Source: Ancylobacter moscoviensis
GTDB taxonomy: Bacteria > Pseudomonadota > Alphaproteobacteria > Rhizobiales > Xanthobacteraceae
Assembly (NCBI RefSeq): GCF_007559435.1
Contig: NZ_VMBP01000002.1
Location: 434,001-498,000 of the forward strand
DNA length: 64,000 bases
Direction of reading: 5' to 3'
The notes under the pieces are model-generated. The model was not told where the DNA came from, did no database searches, and worked only from the letters and a program-made list of their open reading frames with translations. The position numbers were made by a program, and so were the translations under genes. Positions 40,801-49,551 of the stretch are shown in pieces; positions within the stretch are counted from its first letter, which is position 1, and each line of letters starts with the position of its first letter.

Positions 40801-43642
40801 TGCGCACGAGGATGCCGGTGCCGTCGGCGATGCCGATCGCGCCGGTGTTGTTCGCCTTGCCGCCGGTCTCGGCGATGATGCCGGTGGCATCGGTGCCGGT
40901 GAAGTCGATCGCAGCGTCGTTGGTCAGGTTGCCGGCATAGCGCGTGATGAGACCCGTCACGCCGTCGCTGCCGGAGGTGAGTTCGGCGTGGTTGTCGAGA
41001 ACGGAGTTGCGCCCCGTCGCCGTCACGACGCCGGCGAGGTCGTATTTCCGACCGTCGACGATGCCGCCGATGGTGTCCTCGGCGTTGAGGTTGATCTGTG
41101 TCGCGTCGTCGATGGTGACGGTGGCGCCGCCTTCGGACTTGACGGCGACCGAGCCGACGCCGGTGAGGTTGTAGATGCCGGTGCCCGTGGCGGCCGTGGT
41201 GCTGGTGCCGGTCACGTGCAGGATGGTCGAATTGGCGCCGGAAGCCGTCAGCACGCGTGCGTCGCCGCCGCCCAGACCACCATAGCTGGCGCCGTCCTCG
41301 ATGCGGAACAGCGTCGAGTTGTCGGTGCTGACGTCGAGCACGTTGGCGATGTTGCGGATTTCCGAACCCGCGCCGTGGATGAAGTAACCGATCTGGTCCG
41401 AACCGGCGACGAAGTTGATCTGCGCGTCGCTATCGAGATCGATCTTCGCACCCTGGCGCGCATGCACGGCGATGCCGCCCACGCCGTCGAGATTGACGAC
41501 GCCGTCGACATCCGCGGTCGCGACCGAGCCCTGGACCCACACGCCGTAATTACGGGTGTTGGTGCCCGGATTGAAGCCGCCGCCGACCAGAATGGTCGAA
41601 TTCTCGGTGACTTCGGCATGGGTGGCGACGCGGGTGCCGAAGACGTACACGCCGCGGGCGTTGACGCCGTTCAGTTCGATCTCGCCATTCTGGACGATGT
41701 TGCCGACCACGTTCTCGGCGGCAATGCCGTAATTGGCGTTGGGCGTGCCGGCACGATTGCCGTCGATAATGATCGCGCCGTTATTGACGAGTTCGAGTGC
41801 GCCGCTTCCGATCGCCTCGCCGCCCGTGCCCGAGCTCGCATACATGGCGGCCGCACGCCCGGTGTTGGCGCCGATGGTGATCGTCGCGCCGGCGGCGTTC
41901 TCGACCTTCGCGTCGCCGAGGGCGCGGATGCCGGTCAGGATGGCGGAATTATTGCTGACGTCGGTCTGGGCGTCCGCCTTGTCGACCTGGGCGGTCTTGC
42001 CGATGTTGATGCCGCCCCGGTTGACGAAGGACGCGGTGCCCTGAAGATACACGCCGTCGATGAGGCTCACATTGCCGCCGGCATTGTTGACGCCGACATT
42101 GATGATGCCGTCCGTCTTGTTGGCCGCGGTGGCGTCGCCGGAGAGAACGACGCCGGCGTTCCAGAAGCCGGCATTCTGATCCTGCCGCTGGCTGTCCGGG
42201 TTGTTCACGGGAGCCGACAGCCAATAGGGCAGGCTGGTCGAGCCCGCGACGTTGACGATGCCGTCATTGTCGAAATTCGCCTGGCCGTCGAGCACGACGC
42301 CGCGCGAGAAGGCGCCGGTCTCACCGAACGCGCCGCCAGCGGTGGGAATGAAGTTGGAGATGACGCCGGTGGCGGTGTTCTGCACATCGGCATTATCGTG
42401 CCCGACGATGGCGTGCGCGCTGTAGCGGCTCGACATCATGCCGTCGTTCACGAGCGTCGCACTGTCTTCGAGATAGACCATCGAATGCGAGCCGCCCGAG
42501 GTCACGTCCTCCAGCTTCTCGCCGGCCTTCACGGTGATGGCGGCCGTGTTCGTCCCGTGGATGAAAGTCCGCTCGCCGAGCGGCATGTCCTGGACATATT
42601 TGGGCATCTCGGCCTGTCGATATTCGACCGAGACGTTGTTGGTGCTGTAGGCGCCGGCCAGCGTGTTCCGGTAGTGCTGCTCAAGTGAAACGCCGCCAGG
42701 GACAACGAACTCGCCCTTCTGGATCTGGCCGATCAGGTAATTGTTATAGTTCTGATAGGAGACGACGTCCGTCACGGTTCCGGCCGGAATATTTTCCACC
42801 GTATTGGTCGCCGGATTAAGCCAGGTCGCGCCGGCGGGAATGACGACGCCCTTGTCGAAATTGACGCCCGTGACATTGACCGTGTTCGTTTCCTGACCGG
42901 GCGTCAGATACTCGCCGAGATCGAAACGGGTCGTCGTGTCGTAGGAGAGCGATGACGTGTCGTTCACCTCATAGGCGCTGATGATGTTCGAACCCGTGTT
43001 CGGGCTGGCCTTCATCGGCATGGTGAGGACGTTCTCGGGCGCCGTGGTGCTGCCGCCCGGCGTACCGACGACGACCGACAGGCTCGAGCCACTGGAGACC
43101 GTCGCCAGGCGCGGGTCGAGATACGCTTCCTGGTCGTTCACGTCGTCCCAGATCGTGAACCCCCGGCTATCCGGCGCGACGTTGAAATTGTTCGAGTTGT
43201 AGACGTTGACGGTCACGTTCTCCTGGGTGGTCGTGTCGAAATACGTAACCGTCTGGTTTTGCTGGCCGATCGCGAGAACGCCGTCCGGGAGCACGGCGCC
43301 GTTGATGATCCGACCGGCTGCGCCGATCTGGGCCAGTGTCTGCGTGGTCCAGTTCGGCACGCCGTTCTGGACCGTCGTGTAGCTGCCGTCGAGGGTGTTC
43401 GTGGCGCCGTTGTTGACGATGCTCTGGCCGACGTGATCGTCGTTCGGCCCCGGTACCGTGGTCGGCGGCGGCACGTAATTGCCGACCGGATAGTGTCCCG
43501 GCGCGTAGTTCCCGAGCGTAAAACTGTCGGCGAACGCGCATGTGGAGAAGACGGAAACGGCTACGCTTGAAAGAAGAATCGCAGCATGCCTGCAAATTAC
43601 GTGATTATTACGCAAGGAAAACGCCTTCTTTCCAGCCGTCAT
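37817..43642 (-). CDS. Giant autotransporter adhesin-like protein with beta-helix passenger
   Basis: A 1941-residue autotransporter. The N-terminus has a basic region and signal (HAAILLSSVAVSVFSTCAFA/DS). The passenger, about residues 40-1640, is rich in Asn, Gly, Thr and Val and made of short beta-helix rungs such as GTGILVENTDG, GTGIYIENAE and GDGDNEQLAI. A Pro/Asp/Thr linker (VDPTDPTPTPPLP) precedes the barrel, which occupies the last ~280 residues and ends NIGLRFSW. Two cysteines (FCKDPKKNFQC) lie just before the barrel. ATG 43642 is chosen, with GGGGGA upstream; a longer frame begins at a TTG. The role is probably surface adhesion or aggregation, without a recognisable enzymatic domain. 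Confidence 0.88.
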   Translation of the reverse strand: MTAGKKAFSLRNNHVICRHAAILLSSVAVSVFSTCAFADSFTLGNYAPGHYPVGNYVPPPTTVPGPNDDHVGQSIVNNGATNTLDGSYTTVQNGVPNWTTQTLAQIGAAGRIINGAVLPDGVLAIGQQNQTVTYFDTTTQENVTVNVYNSNNFNVAPDSRGFTIWDDVNDQEAYLDPRLATVSSGSSLSVVVGTPGGSTTAPENVLTMPMKASPNTGSNIISAYEVNDTSSLSYDTTTRFDLGEYLTPGQETNTVNVTGVNFDKGVVIPAGATWLNPATNTVENIPAGTVTDVVSYQNYNNYLIGQIQKGEFVVPGGVSLEQHYRNTLAGAYSTNNVSVEYRQAEMPKYVQDMPLGERTFIHGTNTAAITVKAGEKLEDVTSGGSHSMVYLEDSATLVNDGMMSSRYSAHAIVGHDNADVQNTATGVISNFIPTAGGAFGETGAFSRGVVLDGQANFDNDGIVNVAGSTSLPYWLSAPVNNPDSQRQDQNAGFWNAGVVLSGDATAANKTDGIINVGVNNAGGNVSLIDGVYLQGTASFVNRGGINIGKTAQVDKADAQTDVSNNSAILTGIRALGDAKVENAAGATITIGANTGRAAAMYASSGTGGEAIGSGALELVNNGAIIIDGNRAGTPNANYGIAAENVVGNIVQNGEIELNGVNARGVYVFGTRVATHAEVTENSTILVGGGFNPGTNTRNYGVWVQGSVATADVDGVVNLDGVGGIAVHARQGAKIDLDSDAQINFVAGSDQIGYFIHGAGSEIRNIANVLDVSTDNSTLFRIEDGASYGGLGGGDARVLTASGANSTILHVTGTSTTAATGTGIYNLTGVGSVAVKSEGGATVTIDDATQINLNAEDTIGGIVDGRKYDLAGVVTATGRNSVLDNHAELTSGSDGVTGLITRYAGNLTNDAAIDFTGTDATGIIAETGGKANNTGAIGIADGTGILVRKTGQAINAATIGVTTGEGVIVQDNGVFDNRAGGDITVQNGTGILVENTDGTQSISKVTNVAAIVVEDGIAGIHVRNGAALDGSGLSGTVTVRGAADGVLIGQAASGLILGNSVITTQGSGNGVENEAELANVELRNTTINVDGNGAGVRTGVNFTAASTATINVNGNDGTGFLFQLANGQPTTNDFVLTDKYAINLAATSRRGIGVNANTTGDVLITTPLEDLGTRNTAVYITNAGQANIDSDIAVNTTSGSGGTGIYIENAETAIVDGTVNVGAAGGSALVIERVATEAFNLAALTSLSGAPVVDLSPSAGTAFTNLGTIQARAYDAVAVLGSGGADSIVLGEGSGSTSAVTGIIQAGAGTDTVLWNAGTLVGSIEMGDGDNEQLAIVGRNLSTVYHLDGGTGVGDTLTFSDIQYYGGSFATDDAFQNRAKGINLGQGWETINLVDGTDFTLTGDLLYGNTLNVDDTSVIRAGNNVNARMGLPGSIYTNSGILDLTNGAYSLADRATISGTYVGAPGSELWINTHLAGDTSPTDRLIINGGSEGTTSIKVVVNPGSPGALTYNGIKVVQVDDDANSNAVFTLQGDYLFQGSPAVVGGAYAYRLYQDGITTPTDGDWYLRSTLINPVPVDPTDPTPTPPLPSTPLYQPGVPLYEVYARSLLAFNGLPTLQQRVGNRYWNQPQPAQTVFCKDPKKNFQCTPTPEQSGYYQDGSVITGQNGVWGRIEAAHASFDPTRSTSGTDYDQDLWKLQAGVDGMLREFESGSLIAGVNGFYGTLDTDVSSIYGTGKIDTTGYGVGGTLTWYGNNGFYVDGQASVTWYESDLKSDLAGTLAKNLDGLGYAFSVEAGRRYEVSPSWYLIPQAQLVYSNVSVDSFYDRFDARVSPGDADSLRGRLGLAVERQTSWTAANGQKRHASVYGIGNLYYEFLDGTSPVDVAGTTFVSGGDDFWGEIGLGGTVALTERLDLYGEARYATSLENAGDNNVYGGNIGLRFSW

Positions 43643-43689
43643 TGCATCCCCCAAGGCGGCGATCGGTCTTGTATCCAACCGCCCACTGG

Positions 43690-43990
43690 CATAGCGCCGA
43701 ATGATGTCACAAACGGCGCAAATTAGTCGTATTTTCCAAATAACTTACAGTGGAAAGAATCACAAGCGGATTGTATGTGTACGTAAATACTTATATTTTT
43801 CCAAAAAAATCGAATATCAGATTGAAGTTATCAATATCAAAATCCGATCATTAGCTGATTTATGCTTGTATTCGCTTTATGTATTTTTCTATCTAAAAAT
43901 TGTATTCAATTCTATTTTACGCTAATACCTCGGGTGGGTTGATATAAATCAATCGATAATAGTCTTATTTTTGAAATAAATTTACTTTCA
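43690..43990. other. A+T-rich intergenic stretch upstream of the giant autotransporter
   Basis: Within a gap of 500 bases (43643-44142) this segment is markedly A+T-rich, with runs such as ATATTTTTCCAAAAAAATCG and few GC pairs, unlike the rest of the window. It must include the autotransporter promoter on the minus strand. A 74-codon frame at 43701-43925 on the plus strand has no ribosome-binding site and is not called as a gene. A+T-rich promoters of surface-protein genes are often silenced by nucleoid or MucR/Ros-type proteins; that role here is inferred. Confidence 0.7.
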
Positions 43991-44142
43991 ACTTTTGCGG
44001 TCTTCTGTGCCGAAAGGGGGCGACTCGTAGGCGCCCTGAGCGCGCGCAGGCGGCGGGCGTTGGGTCTTTTCGCGAACGGGGGATGGCGGCGGCAGAAACG
44101 GGAGGCCTTGCCGCCGGCGTCCATGTCGTCGATATGAGGAAA

Positions 44143-45171
44143 ATGAGCCAGCCGAACGCCGCCGCGCGCCCCGCGCCCCTTTCTGCGCACCGCTTCTCCG
44201 TTGCGCCCATGATGGACTGGACCGACCGGAACTGCCGGGCGTTCCATCGCGTCCTGTCGCGCCGGGCGCTGCTCTATACCGAGATGGTCACGGCCAATGC
44301 GGTGATCTTCGGCGACCGCGACCGGCTGATCGGTTTCTCGGAAGAGGAGCATCCGGTGGCGGTGCAGCTCGGCGGGGCGGATCCGGCGGCGCTGGCCAAG
44401 GCCGCGCACATCTGCGCCGAGCGCGGCTATGACGAGGTGAACCTCAATATCGGCTGCCCGTCCGACCGTGTGCAGGGCGGCAATTTCGGCGCCTGCCTGA
44501 TGCGCGATCCGGCGCTGGTGGCCGACGGCGTGGCGGCGATGAAGGCCGAGGTCGCCATTCCCGTCACGGTGAAGTGCCGCATCGGCGTCGACGAGCAGGA
44601 CCCGGAACTTGCCCTCGATGCGCTTGCCGACGCCGTTCTCGCGGCGGGAGCCGATGCGCTGATCGTGCATGCCCGCAAGGCCTGGCTGGAAGGGCTCTCC
44701 CCGAAGGAGAACCGCGACATTCCCCCGCTCGACTACGGCCGCGTCTACCGCCTCAAGCAGCGTTTGCCCGACGTGCCGATTAGCATCAATGGCGGCATCG
44801 GCACGCTGGAGGAGGCTCAGGCGCATCTTGCCCATGTGGATGGCGCGATGCTGGGACGGGCGGCCTATCAGCAGCCCGAATTGCTGATGCGCGTCGACAG
44901 CCAGTTCTTCGGCGAGGCCGATCCGCATGCCGACGCCTTTGAGGCCGTCGCGGCGTTCGAGCCTTACGTAGCGGCGCACCTTTCCCACGGCGGACGTTTG
45001 CACGATATTACCCGCCACATGCTCGGCCTGTTCACGGGACGACCCGGCGCGCGCGCCTTCCGGCGCCGCCTCGCGATCGACGGGGTGAAGGCAGAGGCCG
45101 GGCTCGACGTGCTGCGCGCCGCCGTCGACGAGGTGCGGAAGGCGGAGGAGCGGCGCGCCATGGTGGCGTGA
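44143..45171 (+). CDS. dusA: tRNA-dihydrouridine synthase A
   Basis: A 342-residue flavoenzyme with FSVAPMMDWTDRNCRAFHR, LYTEMV, EHPVAVQLGGADP, NIGCPSDRVQGGNFGACLM with the catalytic Cys in GGNFGACLM, HARKAWLEGLSPKENR and GGIGTLEE. LSPKENRDIPPLDY is diagnostic of DusA, which reduces U20/U20a in tRNA D-loops. The start is either ATG 44134 or 44143; GAGGAAA lies immediately upstream. Its stop overlaps the next gene's ATG. Confidence 0.95.
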   Translation: MSQPNAAARPAPLSAHRFSVAPMMDWTDRNCRAFHRVLSRRALLYTEMVTANAVIFGDRDRLIGFSEEEHPVAVQLGGADPAALAKAAHICAERGYDEVNLNIGCPSDRVQGGNFGACLMRDPALVADGVAAMKAEVAIPVTVKCRIGVDEQDPELALDALADAVLAAGADALIVHARKAWLEGLSPKENRDIPPLDYGRVYRLKQRLPDVPISINGGIGTLEEAQAHLAHVDGAMLGRAAYQQPELLMRVDSQFFGEADPHADAFEAVAAFEPYVAAHLSHGGRLHDITRHMLGLFTGRPGARAFRRRLAIDGVKAEAGLDVLRAAVDEVRKAEERRAMVA

Positions 45172-46010
45172 TGTTGCAGGCAATCCCCCTCGAACACCTT
45201 CTATGGCTGGCCGGCGCCCTGCTGCTGGCGGGCCTCGCGACCGGCATCCTCGCCGGGCTTTTCGGCATCGGGGGCGGGGCGATCATCGTCCCCGTGCTCT
45301 ACGAGGTGTTCGGGGCGGTCGGCGTGAGCGATGCCGAGCGCATGCATCTTTCGGTCGGCACGGCCCTCGCCATCATCGTGCCGACGGCGCTGCGTTCCTT
45401 CCTCGCGCATCGCCGGCGCACCAAGGTGGACGACAGCGTTCTGAGGCGATGGGCGGTGCCGGTGGTCGCTGGCGTGGTCGTCGGCACGGTGCTGGCGGCG
45501 GTCTCGCCGGATGTGGTGCTGAAGATCGCCTTCGTGCTGTTCTCGGCGCTGATGGCCTCGAAGCTGCTGTTCGGCCGTGACAGCTGGGTGCTGGCGGACG
45601 AACTGCCGGGGCGTGTGGCGATGACGCTCTACGGCTTTGGCATCGGCGCCTCCGCACCGCTCATCGGCATCAGCGGCGGGGGCATCGCGACGGTGGTGCT
45701 CACCCTCTACCGCGTGCCGATCCACACGGCGATCGCCACTTCGGCCGGGCTCGGGGCGCTGATCGCGGTGCCCGGTGCCATCGGCTACATCCTCAGCGGC
45801 CTGTCGCATCTCGACGTGCTGCCGCCGTTCTCGCTGGGCTATGTCTCGTTGCCGGGCCTGCTGCTGGTCGGCGGCGTGGCCACACTGACGGCACCGCTCG
45901 GGGCACGACTCGCGCACGCCTTCACCAAGCGGCAGCTGGAAGTCGGCTTCGGGCTCTACCTGCTGATCGTCGGCTTGCGCTTCGTCGTGGCCCTGTTCGC
46001 CAATCTCTGA
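45171..46010 (+). CDS. TauE/SafE-family membrane transporter
   Basis: A 279-residue integral membrane protein with about eight TM segments. The two family repeats are seen as GLFGIGGGAIIVPVLYE and GISGGGIATVVLTLYRVP. Such proteins export sulfite, sulfoacetate or related organosulfur anions. It is coupled to dusA by a TGATG overlap, but the functions have no obvious connection. It ends 11 bases from the convergent protease gene. Confidence 0.88.
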   Translation: MLQAIPLEHLLWLAGALLLAGLATGILAGLFGIGGGAIIVPVLYEVFGAVGVSDAERMHLSVGTALAIIVPTALRSFLAHRRRTKVDDSVLRRWAVPVVAGVVVGTVLAAVSPDVVLKIAFVLFSALMASKLLFGRDSWVLADELPGRVAMTLYGFGIGASAPLIGISGGGIATVVLTLYRVPIHTAIATSAGLGALIAVPGAIGYILSGLSHLDVLPPFSLGYVSLPGLLLVGGVATLTAPLGARLAHAFTKRQLEVGFGLYLLIVGLRFVVALFANL

Positions 46011-46021
46011 ACGCTCTCGCG

Positions 46022-46750
46022 CTACGGATCGACGGCTTTCGCGCGCATCACCAGCTTCTCGCCGCGGATCTCGAAGCTGGCGAGGCGGGAGAGGAAGCTC
46101 ATGCCGAGCAGGCTGTGTTTCAGCGTGCCGGGGCTGGCCACGAGGGCAGGCACGTCGCGCTCGTCGATGCTGCCGGCGATGGCGATGCGCTCCAGCACCA
46201 CGGCGGCCGCGCGGCCACGCCCATTGGCGGTGTCGATGGGGATGTCGTAGCTCAGGAATTCGAGCGGCAGGCCGACCGCCACCGCATCCTCCGGTGTCAG
46301 CACGACGCTGGAGGCGCCGGTGTCCACCAGCATGGGAATGCGATTGCCGTTGATTTCCACGCGCACGTTGAAGTCGCCGTCGCGGGCGCGGGCGACCTCG
46401 ACCGCCGGGCCACTGTCATGGGCGAGCGGCACGGCGTAGCCCGGTGCCAGCTCGGCCAGCACGCGATAGGCGACGGCGTGCAGCTCGAAACGGTAGGTGT
46501 AGCCGGTGGCCAGCACACCGAAGATGACCAGCCAGAGAACGGCAGCGCGAAGCGCCTCGCCCAGCCGGCCTGTGAAGGTGGCGAAGACGCCGGCGCCGAG
46601 AACCAGCGCGATGGTGCCGTAGGCGACGAGCTGTGCAAGCTCCCCGGCGCCCAGGCCGGCGACGCTGCCGAAACGCGAGGCCCAGAAGATCAGCCCGATG
46701 CCGGTGGCGAGGCCCAGCACCACGGTCCACATCAGCCGGTCGGCGTTCAT
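46022..46750 (-). CDS. TIGR02281-type clan AA aspartic protease, membrane-anchored
   Basis: A 242-residue protein. Three TM segments occupy about residues 8-95 (WTVVLGLATGIGLIFWA, LVAYGTIALVLGAGVFA, AAVLWLVIFGVLATGY), followed by a periplasmic retropepsin-like domain with PMLVDTGASSVVL as catalytic Asp motif, and LLGMSFLSRLASFEI. One catalytic Asp per chain implies a dimer. It overlaps the DUF1289 gene by ATGA and is last in the bluB-cobS operon. Confidence 0.88.
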   Translation of the reverse strand: MNADRLMWTVVLGLATGIGLIFWASRFGSVAGLGAGELAQLVAYGTIALVLGAGVFATFTGRLGEALRAAVLWLVIFGVLATGYTYRFELHAVAYRVLAELAPGYAVPLAHDSGPAVEVARARDGDFNVRVEINGNRIPMLVDTGASSVVLTPEDAVAVGLPLEFLSYDIPIDTANGRGRAAAVVLERIAIAGSIDERDVPALVASPGTLKHSLLGMSFLSRLASFEIRGEKLVMRAKAVDP

Positions 46751-46929
46751 CGCGCGCCCTCCGGGCTGCGGCGGGCGGCGAGGCGGGACATGATGGCACG
46801 CCGCTCCCGCTCGCTCATCGTGCTCCACGCGCCGATCTCCTCCACTGTGCGGCCGCAGCCGAGGCAGGTCCGGCCGGTGGCATCCAGCGTGCAGATGGAA
46901 ACGCAGGGAGTGGAGAGGGCAATCGGCAT
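46747..46929 (-). CDS. DUF1289 small Cys-rich protein
   Basis: A 60-residue protein with TPCVSICTLDATGRTCLGCGRT, shown as PCVSICTLD and CLGCGRTVEEIGAW, and then SERERRAIMSRLAAR. The four cysteines match the DUF1289 family and may bind metal or an Fe-S cluster. Function unknown. It lies between cobS and the aspartic protease, overlapping the latter. Confidence 0.9.
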   Translation of the reverse strand: MPIALSTPCVSICTLDATGRTCLGCGRTVEEIGAWSTMSERERRAIMSRLAARRSPEGAR

Positions 46930-46943
46930 CGGATTCGGAACGC

Positions 46944-47735
46944 TCAGGGCTGCCGCGCGAAGATAAGCAGACCCATCAGGAAGGCAATCTCAACTGTCAG
47001 GGTCGCGGCCCCGGCGACGTCTCCGGTCTGCCCGCCGAATTGGGCGCGGGCAAGGCGGGCGATGCCAAAAAACGCAGCGATTCCAAGGATGACGCCGCCG
47101 AGCAACGCCATCGGGCCGAGCGTGGGCACGACCAGAAGCGCCGCGATCAAAAGCGCGACGGCAAACGCGGTGCGCCGGCTCGCGAGCCCCGGCACGCCGG
47201 CGCTGCGGGCGAGCCCATCGGCGCGGGCGAAGGGAAGGGCGGAAAGCATCCACAGGCCGGCGAGCCGCGAGACCGCGACGGCGGCCATGAGCGCGGCCGC
47301 GGCGGCGAGGGCGCCCTCCGCCGCCAGCGCCGCGAGCGTTCCGAGGCGCAGGGCGAAGGCGAGGACGAGCGCGCAGACGCCGAAGCTGCCGATGCGGCTG
47401 TCCTTCATGATCTCCAGTCTTCGCTCGACACTCCATCCACCGAGTGCGTCGGCGACATCGGCGAGACCGTCCTCGTGCAACGCGCCGGTGATGGCGACGA
47501 GCGTGCCGACCGCGAGCGTGGCGGCGAGGAAACCGCCGAGCCCGAGGCCGTGAGCGGCGAGGAATACGGCGGCGGCGATCAGCCCGAGAACCGCACCGGC
47601 CGCCGGCAGCGCTGGCCCGAGCCGGTCAAGGTCCGGCGGGCCGCCCGGGGCCGCCTCAAAGGGCAGGCGCGGCACTGGCAGGCGGGAGAGGAAGCGCAGG
47701 GCTTCCGGTACATCGGACAGCACGGGAAGGGGCAT
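46944..47735 (-). CDS. cobS: Adenosylcobinamide-GDP ribazoletransferase (cobalamin synthase)
   Basis: A 263-residue multi-TM protein with the family signature [17 protein letters not shown] followed by [14 protein letters not shown], and [11 protein letters not shown] near the C-terminus. It joins adenosylcobinamide-GDP with alpha-ribazole in the last step of B12 assembly, at the inner membrane. ATG 47735 has GAGGAG upstream. It follows bluB by 13 bases. Confidence 0.96.
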   Translation of the reverse strand: MPLPVLSDVPEALRFLSRLPVPRLPFEAAPGGPPDLDRLGPALPAAGAVLGLIAAAVFLAAHGLGLGGFLAATLAVGTLVAITGALHEDGLADVADALGGWSVERRLEIMKDSRIGSFGVCALVLAFALRLGTLAALAAEGALAAAAALMAAVAVSRLAGLWMLSALPFARADGLARSAGVPGLASRRTAFAVALLIAALLVVPTLGPMALLGGVILGIAAFFGIARLARAQFGGQTGDVAGAATLTVEIAFLMGLLIFARQP

Positions 47736-47748
47736 GGCGGCGCTCCTC

Positions 47749-48450
47749 TCACCGCTCGACGAGGAACGCACCGGTCGGGCGGCGATGTTCCCAGCCGGCG
47801 CGTTCGAGCTCCGGTGTGTCGGAAAGCTCAGCCGGGTAGCCGATGCAGAGGTAGCCGACCAGCCGCCAGCGCTCCGGCACGTCGAGCGCGCGGGCGACGG
47901 ATACGGGGTCGAGGATGGAGACCCAGCCGAGCCCGATACCTCGCGCGGCGGCGGCGAGCCAGAGGGTGTGGATGGCCAGCACGGCGGAATAGGCGATCGT
48001 CTCAGGCATGGTGGCACGGCCGAGGCCGTGGCCCGCCTCGGGCTCGGGATCGACGAAGACGGCGATCTGCTCGGGCGCGTCGTCGAGGCCGGCGAGCTTG
48101 AGCCGGGCATAGAGGCCGGCGCGCTCGGTCGGCTGAAGTGCCAGCGCCTCGGCGTTGCAGGTCTCGAAGATGGTTCGAACTGCAGCCCGCCGGCCGGGCT
48201 CGCGCACCCGCACCAGCCGCCAGGGCTGGCTCAGCCCGACGCTCGGCGCCTGTGCCGCGCGGGCGAGGAGATCGGCGAAGGCGGCTTCTTCCAGCGGACG
48301 CGTCGCGAAGTGGCGCACGTCCCGCCGCCAGGCGAAGAGCGTGTCGAGCGCGCCGAGAAAGCCGGCGTCGAAGACCGGCGGGACCGCTATTCGGGCGCCG
48401 TCGTCTGCGCCATAAGGCGAAGCCGGGGGATTTAAGGGTTGCGCGCTCAT
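47749..48450 (-). CDS. bluB: 5,6-dimethylbenzimidazole synthase
   Basis: A 233-residue nitroreductase-fold flavoenzyme with [28 protein letters not shown] and [12 protein letters not shown]. These are characteristic of BluB, which cleaves reduced FMN with oxygen to make 5,6-dimethylbenzimidazole, the lower ligand of B12. It is divergent from cobT with 78 bases between starts, too short for a cobalamin riboswitch plus promoters. Enzyme supply of the lower ligand implies B12 made aerobically. Confidence 0.95.
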   Translation of the reverse strand: MSAQPLNPPASPYGADDGARIAVPPVFDAGFLGALDTLFAWRRDVRHFATRPLEEAAFADLLARAAQAPSVGLSQPWRLVRVREPGRRAAVRTIFETCNAEALALQPTERAGLYARLKLAGLDDAPEQIAVFVDPEPEAGHGLGRATMPETIAYSAVLAIHTLWLAAAARGIGLGWVSILDPVSVARALDVPERWRLVGYLCIGYPAELSDTPELERAGWEHRRPTGAFLVER

Positions 48451-48528
48451 AAGGGAGGGTCTACCCCGCCGCCGCGCCCGATGCGACCCTTTCCACGCAG
48501 GCTCCGGGCATCACGGACGGGATTTCCC

Positions 48529-49551
48529 ATGCTGCGCTCCGCCACCGGCCTTCCCTTTGACGACATCCGCAACCTCGTCGCCCAGATGCCCGACCCGGAC
48601 GAGGCGGCGCGCGCCGCCGCTGCCGAGCGCCAGCGCCAGCTCGTCAAGCCGCCCGGCGCGCTGGGGCGGCTGGAGGAGATCGCCATCCGGATCGCCGGCT
48701 GGCAGGGGCGGGAGATCCCCGTGATCAACCGGCCGACCGTCGCGGTGTTCGCGGCGACGCATGGCGTCGCGGGGCGGGGCGTTTCGCCCTATCCGCCGGA
48801 GGTGACCAAGCAGATGGTCGCCACCTTCACCAACGGCAAGGCGGCGGTAAACCAGATCTGCGGTGTGTTCGGCGCGGGCCTGCGGGTGTTCGACCTCGCG
48901 CTCGACCTGCCGACGCCGGACATCGTCGAGCAGGACGCGCTGACCGAGGCCGAGTGTGCCGCGACCATGGCCTTCGGCATGGAAGCGCTGGCCGGCGAGC
49001 CGGACCTGCTCTGCCTCGGCGAGATGGGCATCGGCAACACCACCGTCGCCGCCGCCATCTTCCACGGTCTTTATGGCGGTGAGGCCGAGGAATGGGTTGG
49101 CCCCGGCACCGGCTCCACCGGCGAGGTGCTGGCCCGCAAGATCGCGGCGGTGCGTGCGGCGGTGGCCCGCTCGAAGGCGCATCTCGACGATCCGCTGGAA
49201 GTGCTGCGCAAGCTCGGCGGGCGCGAGGTGGCGGCGATGGCCGGCGCCATTCTCGCCGCGCGGTTGCAGCGCGTACCGGTCGTGCTGGACGGCTATGTGG
49301 TGACCGCCGCCGCCGCCGTGCTCAAGGCGCTCGATCCGACCGCGCTCGATCACTGTTTCGCCGGCCATGTCTCGGCCGAGCCGGCGCACCGGGTGGTGCT
49401 GGAGCGCCTCGGTCTGCGGCCGCTGCTCGATCTCGACATGCGGCTGGGCGAGGGCTCGGGTGCGGCGCTGGCGATCGGCGTCGTCAAGGCGGCGCTCGCC
49501 TGCCATGCCGGCATGTCGACCTTCGCCGAAGCTGGCGTGGCCGACGCGTGA
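48529..49551 (+). CDS. cobT: Nicotinate-nucleotide-dimethylbenzimidazole phosphoribosyltransferase
   Basis: A 340-residue enzyme with QRQLVKPPGALGRLEEIA, FAATHGVAGRGVSPYP, CLGEMGIGNTTVAAAI, GPGTGSTGE, VVLDGYV and the C-terminal LDLDMRLGEGSGAALAIG with the catalytic Glu. It activates DMB to alpha-ribazole phosphate. ATG 48529 matches the usual N-terminus; ATG 48481 is possible. Its stop overlaps the GTG of the nuclease gene. Confidence 0.96.
   Translation: MLRSATGLPFDDIRNLVAQMPDPDEAARAAAAERQRQLVKPPGALGRLEEIAIRIAGWQGREIPVINRPTVAVFAATHGVAGRGVSPYPPEVTKQMVATFTNGKAAVNQICGVFGAGLRVFDLALDLPTPDIVEQDALTEAECAATMAFGMEALAGEPDLLCLGEMGIGNTTVAAAIFHGLYGGEAEEWVGPGTGSTGEVLARKIAAVRAAVARSKAHLDDPLEVLRKLGGREVAAMAGAILAARLQRVPVVLDGYVVTAAAAVLKALDPTALDHCFAGHVSAEPAHRVVLERLGLRPLLDLDMRLGEGSGAALAIGVVKAALACHAGMSTFAEAGVADA

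Noticed and set aside
37778-42688. A 1636-codon open frame on the plus strand
   Set aside because: It is antisense to the giant autotransporter. Its translation is compositionally odd (rich in Val, Asp, Arg, Gly), shows no domain, and arises from the strong codon bias of the real gene.
43701-43925. A 74-codon frame in the A+T-rich island
   Set aside because: No ribosome-binding site, no family resemblance, and A+T-rich DNA in this context more likely is a promoter region.
48451-48528. Cobalamin riboswitch between bluB and cobT
   Set aside because: The 78-base gap is too short, and no B12-box-like segment is visible.
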